Shown piece after piece: positions 15,502 to 25,325 of a stretch of DNA of 64,000 nucleotides. Made by a program: the position numbers and the translations under genes. Position 1 is the first letter of the stretch. Each line of letters begins with the position of its first letter. This stretch comes from Apostichopus japonicus (Eukaryota; Echinodermata; Holothuroidea; Aspidochirotida; Stichopodidae). A model generated the notes under the pieces. It made no database searches, was not told the origin of the DNA, and worked only from the letters and a program-made list of their open reading frames with translations. The stretch covers positions 16,638,077-16,702,076 of the forward strand of contig NC_092582.1 of assembly GCF_037975245.1 (NCBI RefSeq), in the 5' to 3' direction.

Positions 15502-17436
15502 GTGGTTCGAATCCCGGTGGAGGCTGAAAGTTTTTTCACTGTTCTTGATTTTCCAACTCATTACGATTTTCATTTATATATATTCATTTGCCTTTGTCGT
15601 TTACCTCCATTGCATTAACATAAAGTCTGTTCAAAGTATCTCTTTCGAGATCCGGCTTTAGGAATCACAAATGATTTTCGAGTTGGATAGCATCATGTTT
15701 GATCTCTAGAGTAGGGCAAAATATGTCACCAAAAACAGAACTAGTATTGTTCGATATAGGTGACAAACGCCTACAGTGGAATTACGATCTTCCTTACCGG
15801 TTTCGAACCTCTGGACATACAATCAGCGTCCATAGCCTAGTGGTTAGGGTGTCCGCGTACAGAGCGGGAGGCCCGTGGTTCGAATCCCGGTGGAGGCTGA
15901 AAGTTTTTTCACTGTTCTTGATTTTCCAACTCATTACGATTTTCATTTATATATATTCATTTGCCTTTGTCGTTTACCTCCATTGCATTAACATAAAGTC
16001 TGTTCAAAGTATCTCTTTCGAGATCCGGCTTTAGGAATCACAAATGATTTTCGAGTTGGATAGCATCATGTTTGATCTCTAGAGTAGGGCAAAATATGTC
16101 ACCAAAAACAGAACTAGTATTGTTCGATATAGGTGACAAACGCCTACAGTGGAATTACGATCTTCCTTACCGGTTTCGAACCTCTGGACATACAATCAGC
16201 GTCCATAGCCTAGTGGTTAGGGTGTCCGCGTACAGAGCGGGAGGCCCGTGGTTCGAATCCCGGTGGAGGCTGAAAGTTTTTTCACTGTTCTTGATTTTCC
16301 AACTCATTACGATTTTCATTTATATATATTCATTTGCCTTTGTCGTTTACCTCCATTGCATTAACATAAAGTCTGTTCAAAGTATCTCTTTCGAGATCCG
16401 GCTTTAGGAATCACAAATGATTTTCGAGTTGGATAGCATCATGTTTGATCTCTAGAGTAGGGCAAAATATGTCACCAAAAACAGAACTAGTATTGTTCGA
16501 TATAGGTGACAAACGCCTACAGTGGAATTACGATCTTCCTTACCGGTTTCGAACCTCTGGACATACAATCAGCGTCCATAGCCTAGTGGTTAGGGTGTCC
16601 GCGTACAGAGCGGGAGGCCCGTGGTTCGAATCCCGGTGGAGGCTGAAAGTTTTTTCACTGTTCTTGATTTTCCAACTCATTACGATTTTCATTTATATAT
16701 ATTCATTTGCCTTTGTCGTTTACCTCCATTGCATTAACATAAAGTCTGTTCAAAGTATCTCTTTCGAGATCCGGCTTTAGGAATCACAAATGATTTTCGA
16801 GTTGGATAGCATCATGTTTGATCTCTAGAGTAGGGCAAAATATGTCACCAAAAACAGAACTAGTATTGTTCGATATAGGTGACAAACGCCTACAGTGGAA
16901 TTACGATCTTCCTTACCGGTTTCGAACCTCTGGACATACAATCAGCGTCCATAGCCTAGTGGTTAGGGTGTCCGCGTACAGAGCGGGAGGCCCGTGGTTC
17001 GAATCCCGGTGGAGGCTGAAAGTTTTTTCACTGTTCTTGATTTTCCAACTCATTACGATTTTCATTTATATATATTCATTTGCCTTTGTCGTTTACCTCC
17101 ATTGCATTAACATAAAGTCTGTTCAAAGTATCTCTTTCGAGATCCGGCTTTAGGAATCACAAATGATTTTCGAGTTGGATAGCATCATGTTTGATCTCTA
17201 GAGTAGGGCAAAATATGTCACCAAAAACAGAACTAGTATTGTTCGATATAGGTGACAAACGCCTACAGTGGAATTACGATCTTCCTTACCGGTTTCGAAC
17301 CTCTGGACATACAATCAGCGTCCATAGCCTAGTGGTTAGGGTGTCCGCGTACAGAGCGGGAGGCCCGTGGTTCGAATCCCGGTGGAGGCTGAAAGTTTTT
17401 TCACTGTTCTTGATTTTCCAACTCATTACGATTTTC

Positions 17437-17440
<4 letters not shown>
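15499..17440 (+). repeat. 373-bp tandem array of tRNA-headed SINE-like units
   Basis: Five tRNA-like heads recur at exactly 373-bp spacing (15826, 16199, 16572, 16945, 17318), preceded by a 5'-truncated unit starting at 15499 inside its T arm. Each unit runs: tRNA-like head, 'ctgaaagttttttcactg', a roughly 300-bp body, then the next head. The last unit is cut about 48 bp after its head, where 'tttcatttatatata' passes into (TA)n. The four internal copies look identical base for base; the same 111-residue open frame appears unchanged four times and begins a fifth. That implies recent duplication, efficient homogenisation or an assembly artefact. The frame itself (MISRVGQNMSPKTEL...) overlaps the SINE head and is unlikely to be coding. 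Confidence 0.93.
15826..15899 (+). ncRNA. tRNA-like SINE head with Pol III A and B boxes (repeats at 16199, 16572, 16945, 17318)
   Basis: A 74-nt segment folds roughly as a cloverleaf. The 7-bp acceptor (GCGTCCA with TGGAGGC) has one mismatch. The A box 'tagcctagtgg' matches TRGYNNARNGG. The anticodon stem TCCGC/GCGGG encloses the 7-nt loop GTACAGA, with T at position 33 and ACA at 34-36. The B box 'ggttcgaatcc' is a perfect match. The T stem is poor (about 3 of 5 pairs) and there is no CCA, so this is a tRNA-derived SINE head rather than a working tRNA gene. The same 74 nt recur at +373 steps. Both internal promoter boxes are intact, so transcription by RNA polymerase III is possible but not shown. 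Confidence 0.8.
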
Positions 17441-17521
<81 letters not shown>

Positions 17522-17567
17522 TAGATATATATATATAGATATATATATAGATATATATAGATATATA
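17441..17567. repeat. (TA)n microsatellite, right border of SINE array
   Basis: About 125 bp of TA dinucleotides with 'gatagata' and 'tagata' variants. It grows out of the 'tttatatatatt' segment that is present in every array unit, so the array ends exactly where its own short TA run has expanded. Confidence 0.96.
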
Positions 17568-19094
17568 AATTAATGTGCCATTTTCGTTTCGGATATTCAA
17601 CCCAGCACTGTAGATTATGCCTGTCACGTTTAACCAGGGAACATGAGAAAACAACAAACAAGAAAAAGAAAATAAATTAGTAATTAATTAAGTAATGAAC
17701 TCATTCATTTTTAATTTCATAAACATTTTGGGTTATATCATCATCGTGTTGAAATAAAGATTTACCAATACCGGCGTCGCAATACCTCAAAGATTTAAAG
17801 ACAAAGTTTCAAATATTAAATTTGATCGGTATGCGTGCGTGCGTGTATTTTACTAAGGCGTAACGTCAACTTTATTATGGGGGAGAACATTACATAAGTT
17901 GAAAACGTAATGTGTGGACCTATTGCAATGATCACGCAAATATAATAGACTTGTCACAATACTAGGAACCTTTTAATGAGGGTAACAAAAAACCGGAACT
18001 GCTCTTTTCACATTAATTTATTCTCGATTTTACAAAAAGACTGGAAGGTCTTCATAAGTCCATAGAAGAAAAAGAAAATCCCTCGTCTCCAGCTCAAAGA
18101 ATCGCCTCTGTGTAGTTCGAAAAAAAAAATTCTGTGCGGTACATTTATCTCCTATAAGCACTCAATACATGTTTAAGTGATACCATTACAAGACATCAAA
18201 CCGATAATATAAACAAACGCGTTTTATTCGAAAACAGACGAAACCAGCGGTGATTTCGACCAAATTCTATCAAACTAATGATCCTATTTGAATTTCGAAC
18301 GAGGTTGAAAAAGGGGACTTCTTCTTTACTTGAAACCTCCAGAAACCGATTAGTTAAAATTGTAATGGGGCATATAAGCCTAGTTCGGTACATTACGAAA
18401 AATAAATAAAGGGTGAACGATAGCTTGATAAGGGCGTGCTTATGTGATCTTATGAGGGGGGGGGTGTTGGTTAGGGGGGATCGGGGTGATGCTAGCATCG
18501 CTGATAAAGTGAGATGTACGAAGCGTGGTTGGCTTGTTTACGAACACATATTTTAAGCATATATTTTTATGTGCGCGGATGAATACCAATTCCGAAAGAT
18601 CGTCGCATCGAATCGCATATGAATATATACTCACCAATGTGAGTCATATTGTCGAGAAAGAAGCACACTAGTTCAATGGGTAAACATCAAAGAGTTACAA
18701 ATGCTCAAATATCAACCGCAACCCCCCCCCCCCACGCCCCAACCAAGGTGTAGAAGGGTATTCAAACAGGTTATCTCAGGATTACAGATCATGTGTTCCT
18801 TCAACTGAGTTATCATTCCATTAATTAGACAATTTTATTTGAACAGATTATTTGGCGTCTCAATGTGTCGGGTCTCAGTACAAGTATTACCTTGCGTGTT
18901 ATCTTTGACTGAGAACAAGTTCCCATTTCCGCGCAATATATGAAGCCGAAGGAAGCTTGCACGAAATATGGAATTTTGTTAAACCACATATGGAACAGAA
19001 TGATATTCAGCATAATCATTTGATGTCGGAAATTGAAAAACCAACTTTAGTTTAGATTTAACAAAGCAAGGAGGGGATATCCAATTGTCCCCCA
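17568..19094. other. non-coding stretch
   Basis: No supported gene. It contains G and C homopolymer runs near 18457 and 18722. Open frames on the minus strand at 18.2-18.6 kb do not resemble a known family. Confidence 0.5.
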
Positions 19095-19113
19095 GTTCTA
19101 GTCAGAAAGAAGG

Positions 19114-19151
19114 GGATGGATAGGGTTGGGGTGGGGTGGGGGAGGGGGGTA
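19114..19151 (+). other. G-quadruplex-capable tract
   Basis: The sequence 'agggttggggtggggtgg' followed by 'gggaggggggt' has at least four G3+ runs with one- to two-base loops, so it is a strong quadruplex candidate on the plus strand. Confidence 0.65.
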
Positions 19152-19519
19152 GCAGGTTCTTTGATCTTCTAAAGTTATGCAATTCAAAGTTGACTTACCA
19201 AGAGTTTGGGTTTCTGAGCATTCCCCCTTCCTCCCACAGCTATGTATGACGTATTCAGGCACTACTACTTAAAGCGAGTATAATGTCATGCATATGCATG
19301 AACAAAAAACAAATTTAATTTTGAAAATATTTAGTAGAGAAGATATGTCAATTATATGGAAAAGCCACTAAGGGAAAAACCAAATCTATACAGTGAAAAC
19401 TAATACGATAAAATTGTTTAAAATTTTAAGACCAAATAAGAAAAGAAATTACTTGATTGTGGTAAAATTGTCCAGGACGAGCAAAGGCCAAAAACACTTT
19501 CTGAATGACCCTCAGAGTG

Positions 19520-19549
19520 ACGTCAAGTCACGTTACGTCAAGTCACGTC
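19520..19549. repeat. tandem 15-bp CRE-like dimer
   Basis: Two adjacent copies of 'acgtcaagtcacgt(t/c)' create overlapping TGACGTCA and TCACGT sites. The left copy makes a full CRE palindrome (gtgacgtcaag). A functional response element is possible, but there is no clear promoter or exon next to it. Confidence 0.6.
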
Positions 19550-21263
19550 ACTGTGTGTGATTGCCTCATGTTACTGCCAAAAAAAAAAGATATCGTCAAA
19601 ATGTTGCTATTAGCTTCCGAGGAAATTTCAAAGGAAACGCAAAGTTTAATTTCTTTGTCTTTTCCCCATGTATTTTTGTTTGTTTTGTTTTATTTTTGTT
19701 TGTTTTTCTTTTGTTATTGTTTTCTTTTCTTGTTAGAAAACTACCTTTGCCAAGAAGGCAAATACGTACCAATTGGAGGTCACAAAGAGTCGTTTTAAGT
19801 CACCATTCAGAAATCCTTTGTTTGAAATTATTACCCTTGTATTACCTGTGAGGAGCTTTCAAAACATTGACGTAGTACTACAAGTCTTAAAGGGGGTACC
19901 ATGTACCTAGTTTACGTTGTTATACGTCATCTCCGACAAATTATTTAAAAAAAAAACCAATAGTTTATCGTTCATATCTGAGTCATCAAATTGCTAGAAA
20001 ATAGCTCGATTGGAACAATAAAATGTCTGGTATTTATGGACTCTACCACTCTTTGTCAAAATTGAATGACACCGGAGACATTGATATTCTCAAAGGCCTT
20101 TGAGTACCTCATTTCTTGAAGAAAACAACCGAAACTTGGAAGAAAAAGAACACGGAAAACACAACAAAATTGTCCGGAGTCAAAAAATAAAAATAAAGTA
20201 GAAAAAGCTCTTTCTTTCTTTCCTATTTTGAGGGCAATTATCAAAATAACAAACTGAATCTACAGCGTGACCATCATAAACAAAGCTTGAATCTAGCATA
20301 TTATGTTGCTTGGATTTGGTAACCAAAAGGTGACGAAAACTAAAACCCTGCCTTCTGCCCGTTCGAATTTCATTTCCAAACAAAAGCTCAAAAATGTGGT
20401 TCTAAAGAACTGTTCGCGCTCTTCGTTCTTGTTATTTCTTCTTCTATAATTCCGCGCGCTTCTCTCCGTCAAACATTTCACTAAAACGTGTTCGAATGCC
20501 TTGCTTTCTTGGCTGGCCTGTATTATATAGATATATATCGACAGACAACACTGCATCGCTCCGTTCCATCTATCCCTCCTGCCTCTCCCATCTCCCTCAT
20601 CTTCTGTTACCTGCTAATGTAATAACGGGCCGCAATCCAAACTCTATCCGTAGAGGTTAATGCTTCTAATTCGATTAGTCTCGGCTCTCTGCCGAGCAGT
20701 TTTTTTTTTTCGGTCTTCTTACTCAAAAATTTCGGAGATTTACTTTTTCCACTTCACACGTTTTTTGAAACAAGATTTCCATAAATGATCTCTCTTTCTT
20801 TTTTTTTTTCTTCTTTTTTTTGGCCTTCTTCTCTTCAATGTTTGCTCTTGATATAGCTTTTTATGGGGTACTTTTTTTTCTTCTCCCCGATAAAGAATTA
20901 AATGTGTCATCATCTCTCTATTAAATGAAGAACTGATTTTTTTTCCTGATTTTTTCTCTCTCTCTTCTTCTTTAACTCAAGCATAACGAGAAGGTGAAAC
21001 TAAAAGTACAGGTCAATACTTAATTTGTGGTATTATGTCTAATATAGTTTTTTTTTCTTCTTACGTTTTAACCTCTAATTTTGCAACTTAAATGTTTAGA
21101 AATCGTGCAAGTCACTCCCGTCTGAGATCCCTGCGTGGTGTTTTTTCTCTTTTCCTCTCATTTTCCTCTGCTTTTACTTTCTTTAAATTTAATTATAAAG
21201 TTGTAAATCTTTCTCGAAATGGAATCTATTAAACGGTCACTTTCTACAGTTAATGTGTTACAT
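19550..21263. other. non-coding stretch with pyrimidine-rich tracts
   Basis: No supported gene. From 20.7 to 21.2 kb the plus strand is strikingly T/C-rich (many 6-11 base T runs mixed with ctct). The 20.1-20.55 kb minus-strand frames are mixed in composition but unrecognised and lack splice or start support. Confidence 0.45.
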
Positions 21264-21302
21264 ACATCACCATCATCATCACCATCACCATCATCATCAT
21301 CG
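21264..21302. repeat. (CAT)n trinucleotide microsatellite
   Basis: About 12 catcat/caccat triplets. It gives His-rich or Ser/Pro-rich text in different frames. No surrounding exon is evident. Confidence 0.9.
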
Positions 21303-21790
21303 ATCAAAACATTTCCATTCAAACAGAATTATTTCGGTAGTTTCGTCAATAAAACAAATAACAGGTTTGTGCAAAGAAGTTTCCTATTTAGTTCTCGTGA
21401 TTTTTAGCACAAGTTATAGTTGGTTAAGACTTCACTTTCTCACATGAAAGAAATAAATGAAACATAATGAAAGTTTGGTTGGGAAAAGTGTAGCCTCCCA
21501 AAATCAAACCCAAGTGTCCACTCCTTGCAGACGTATCATGGGTACTGCCGCGTATTGAGTGATACGGTACCACTAACTTATAACTGTATTTAAGGTTTGA
21601 AAAAGAGGATATCGATAAAAGAATTTTGATTTTTCTCTTTCGTTTTTTTTTATGGTGGGGGGGGGGGGATTTGTTCGTCCATAGGATTATTTATGCCATG
21701 GATCAGGCATGTACGACGACAAGTACAATACATGACTATGAGTACAAGTAGAGTCCCCCTTGTTACAATGGAGAATTCGAGTACAAAGCT
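21303..21790. other. non-coding spacer before the minisatellite
   Basis: No gene seen. A G run lies at about 21656-21668. Fragments such as 'gagtacaagtag' just before 21790 look like decayed copies of the adjacent minisatellite. Confidence 0.5.
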
Positions 21791-22582
21791 GTAAGAGCAA
21801 GGGCCGGGTACTTATAACTTTCCACTAGTATGTACTAAAAATTGTAAGGGCAAGGACGAGTACTTATAACTTTCCACTAGTATGTACTAAAAATTGTAAG
21901 GGCAAGGACGAGTACTTATAACTTTCCACTAGTATGTACTTAGAGCTGTAAGGGCAAGGACGAGCACATAACTTTCCACAAGTATATACTAAAAGCTGTA
22001 AGGGCAAGGACGAGTACTTATCACTTTCCACTAGTATGTACTAAAAGCTGTAAGGGCAAGGACGAGTACTTATCACTTTCCACTAGTATGTACTTAGAGC
22101 TGTAAGGGTAAGGACGAGCACATAACTTTCCACAAGTATATACTAAAAGCTGTAAGGGCAAGGACGAGTACTTATCACTTTCCACTAGTATGTACTAAAT
22201 GCTGTAAGTGCAAGGACGAGTACTTATAACTTTACACTAGTATGTACTTAGAGCTGTAAGGGTAAGGACGAGCACATAACTTTCCACAAGTATATACTAA
22301 AAGCTGTAAGGGCAAGGACGAGTACTTATCACTTTCCACTAGTATGTACTAAATGCTGTAAGTGCAAGGACGAGTACTTATAACTTTACACCAGTATGTA
22401 CTTAGAGCTGTAAGGGCAAGGACGAGCACATAACTTTCCACAAGTATATACTAAAAGCTGTAAGGGCAAGAACGAGCACATAACTTTCCACAAGTATATA
22501 CTAAAAGCTGTAAGGGCAAGGACGAGTACTTATAACTTTCATGTATTAATGATATAAGGGTAATGACGAACACATAACTTGC
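21791..22582. repeat. 50/52-bp minisatellite with 154-bp higher-order repeat
   Basis: Sixteen units each begin 'gtaagggcaaggacgag'. Two length classes alternate: a 52-bp form (L, 'tacttat(a/c)actttcc') and a 50-bp form (S, 'cacataactttccacaag'). The order is L, then L-L-S four times, then S, then a degenerate L and a partial S. The S-specific 'gagcacataac' occurs at 21962, 22116, 22270 and 22424, exactly 154 bp apart each time, so the array evolved by duplicating three-unit blocks. Within blocks the L units also keep their own identity (ctaaaagct or ctaaatgct, then cttagagct). Confidence 0.95.
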
Positions 22583-24540
22583 CAATTGTGAACGCAACAT
22601 TGATCCAACTCAAATTCTGAGATATCTGTGCAGTACCGACTAAAATCTATAAATCAAACGTGACCTCTGTAACCTAATGATGAACAGGAAATCGACTTGT
22701 AGTAAGTCTATTACTTTTTCGCCAGAAACGTCCCTAATTCTCTTGCCTACCGCAGACGCAGTTTTATCCATACGTTAATATAGGTGAAGAAGTTAAAATG
22801 TTGCCAATAAACAGATAATAATAACTACAAAAAGGAGATTAAGAAGAAGAAGAAGAAATAGCAGAAGAAAAAAGTGTTGCCATCAAATAGAGACATTTTC
22901 CAAAACAATCATCTTTGACGGAAAGAGAAAAAAAAAATTACATTCATCAGTTTTTCCTACGAAAAGCAATTTCATAGATTAAAACTGTTAATATTCATTG
23001 TACAGCTGTTATTGCAATTAATCTGCTGACATATGATAGTCTCATTAACCCAAATAGAACATTCATTTGTTTCAGAAATTTTTAAAGGAACATGATGGAA
23101 AAATTATCGATCGAGTTTGGCTAATGAAGCTCAAAAACAATCGTACCTATTTTCGAAGTAAAAACATTCATCAGTAGAATGAAGAAACTTTATACATTTA
23201 CTTAACAACGTTTATATTCTTTTTCCTAAAGATTCATCCCCGCCACCTCCCCCCCACACCTCCCCCATCTCTCCCTCCCCCCTTGAACAATTCATAATCT
23301 CTGTATTAAAATCTAACCATCTAACTTTGTATCATTTTGTCGTGGTAGAATTCCAGACATATCACTTTAAGCTGGTAAAATTGAAAGACGATGTTTCACC
23401 AATTTTGCCCTAGCTGATTAAAAAAAACCCCAAAAAAAGCCCAAAAAACAGAGTACGATAAAACAAAAGCAGAAACAATTAAGTAAGCGCGCGCAAGAGA
23501 TAGAGTCAGAGATGAAACCAGGAAAGTTCCATTACGTCTAAAGGTTGTTTTTACCTTCTTTGTATTAAAAACGGCACACCATGTGGAGTTAACTAATTAA
23601 AATATTTCGACACAGCTGTTTCTTTTCATCCGAATGGGTTTCAGTGGAGAAAAAAACATTTTATTATCTTTATGGTATACTATACATAGAGTATAAACAA
23701 TAAACAATTGAAGACAATTTCACTTTGTGCAGTAACATATAAAACATCCAGGTTATTACTATGGTTTCTAAGATGTTCACCCAATTTTCGGATTAGAAAT
23801 AAACAAGTTAGTAAGAGTGGGGGGGGGGGGGTGGGGGGGATGTGATGGTGTTTACTACCAAAAAGCAAAACAAAATGAAGTAAACAGGTACATTAGGAAG
23901 ACGTTTTCCCCTTTGATTAAAAACTTAAAGCAGCTTTTTAGAGCTTGATTTTTTGACAAATAGGTAGATGCTTTTTGATACCCAAATCATATAGTTATGT
24001 AGATTTATAGGGTGGACTATATAGGCACGTTTCGGCTTAAATGATGATGTGAAATTTTGGAAACTCTTGAAAAATGTCTTTTAATAATCTATGAAAAGTG
24101 ATCGGTTGAGGAAACGTTGGGGATGAAAGGAATTCTCCCTCAATTATCTGTCCATTAGCTTTAAGAATGTCATTAGTGTGATAAATTGACATCTTGTTTT
24201 GAGAAATATTCGATACATTTGTAAAAAAAAAAAAAAAGACTATGAACCTCAAAATACTGCTTTAAGCATTTGTCGGGTTGCTCGACGTGGAAAAGTGTTA
24301 TGCCATAATGCTATACCGAGGAACGATGTTTTATAGGCATGCTGGTGTCAAAGTTCAATGGGCATGCTATGTATCGATTTGCACCATGTGATACGGTTTG
24401 CTTTTCAAATAAAGAGAGTTGGTTTGTTACCCCTCGGCTCAGAGGTACATTGGTTTTATTAAAGAATATCCCGAGTTTTATAATGACGGCACTGCATTCA
24501 TGGAATCTTCTTTTATTTCATTATGGAAGTTTGTTCGGAA
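22583..24540. other. non-coding stretch
   Basis: No supported gene. It holds a C-rich patch (23235-23283), an (AGA)n patch near 22840-22870, a G run at 23819-23838 and a poly-A at 24222-24238. Confidence 0.5.
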
Positions 24541-24950
24541 GGGGTGGAGTGAGATGAGGTGAAATGAGGTGGGATGAGGTAAGGTAAGATGAGGTGGGAT
24601 GAGGTGGGATGTGGTGAGTTGAGATAAGATGAGATGAGGTGGGATGAGGTGAGTTGAGGTGAAATGAGTTGGGATGAGGTGAGATGAGGTAAGGTGAGGT
24701 GAGATGAGGTGGGATGAGGTTAGGTGAGATGGTAAGGTGAGATGATAAGGTAAGGTGAGTTGAGATGAGATGAGATGAGGTTGGGTAAGTTAAGGTGAGA
24801 TGAGATGAGGTGGGATGAGGTGGAATGAGGTGAGTTGAGGTGGGATGAGGTGAGGTTGGGTAAGTTAAGTTGGGGTGGGGTGGTAAGGTGCGGTGCCGTG
24901 CCGTGAGCAGAGATGAGGTGGGTTGGCTTGAGATGTGGGATTGATGAGGG
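24541..24950 (+). repeat. G/A/T pentamer satellite (gatga-ggtgg)n
   Basis: About 410 bp built almost only from 'gatga', 'ggtga', 'ggtgg' and 'gttga' pentamers, with almost no C on the plus strand until about 24890. The complementary strand reads as Ser/His/Leu-Thr-rich text, which is an artefact. The strong strand asymmetry and TG/GA content could favour non-B structures or R-loops; that is inference. Confidence 0.9.
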
Positions 24951-25286
24951 GATTATACAGTATTTAGAATGTGATTTTTGGTAAACCAACTGCTTCATAG
25001 AGAAGATAGTGCAGCTACTCGAATGAATGTGTTTGATGTTCATCACTGGAGGAAAACATCTTGGTTTAAAAACCAATTTCTTAGCCCTATTTGGATTTGG
25101 TTATTATTTTCTCCTTTCTGCTCTAACTTATACTAAAAAAGTGATATTAAAATAAATAATTAAAATGAAATATTTTTTAGCTTCGTATATTTTACGAGTA
25201 ATTTAATCCCTAAGGGTGTAAATGTTTTTGTTAGTTATATAATATTTATATTTATATATAATATTTTAAGTGACAAGTGTCATTTA
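24951..25286. other. AT-rich spacer
   Basis: No gene seen. The right part is dominated by TA/TAA text leading to the hammerhead-like motif. Confidence 0.5.
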
Positions 25287-25325
25287 GCCTTTGAAGAAGA
25301 TCCTGCTAGGATCGAAACGTCAGGC
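25287..25325 (+). ncRNA. hammerhead-ribozyme-like motif, probable Penelope-like element remnant
   Basis: The order of parts matches a type I hammerhead with a minimal stem III. GCCT (25287-25290) pairs with AGGC (25322-25325) as stem I. TTGAAGA occupies the CUGANGA core position. A perfect 6-bp stem II follows (gatcct/aggatc, loop gct), then GAAAC and the ACGT/GTC cleavage region. Departures: C3 is replaced by T, and one extra A lies before stem II, so the copy is probably inactive. Hammerheads of this minimal-stem-III kind are known in Penelope-like retroelements; assigning this locus to them is inference. No reverse transcriptase or GIY-YIG frame is seen nearby. Confidence 0.5.

Noticed and set aside
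15699-17520. Repeated 111-codon open frame (MISRVGQNMSPKTEL...) as a tandem gene family
   Set aside because: The frame runs through the tRNA-like head and its copies are identical because the DNA monomers are. There is no domain, no codon bias and no promoter separate from the SINE head.
21219-21447. His-rich metal-binding peptide from (CAT)n
   Set aside because: The His run is a trinucleotide microsatellite; neighbouring frames give equally long text, and there is no exon support.
24720-25076. Ser/His/Thr/Leu-rich repeat protein on the minus strand
   Set aside because: It is the complement of the pentamer satellite; the apparent protein repeats follow the DNA repeat.
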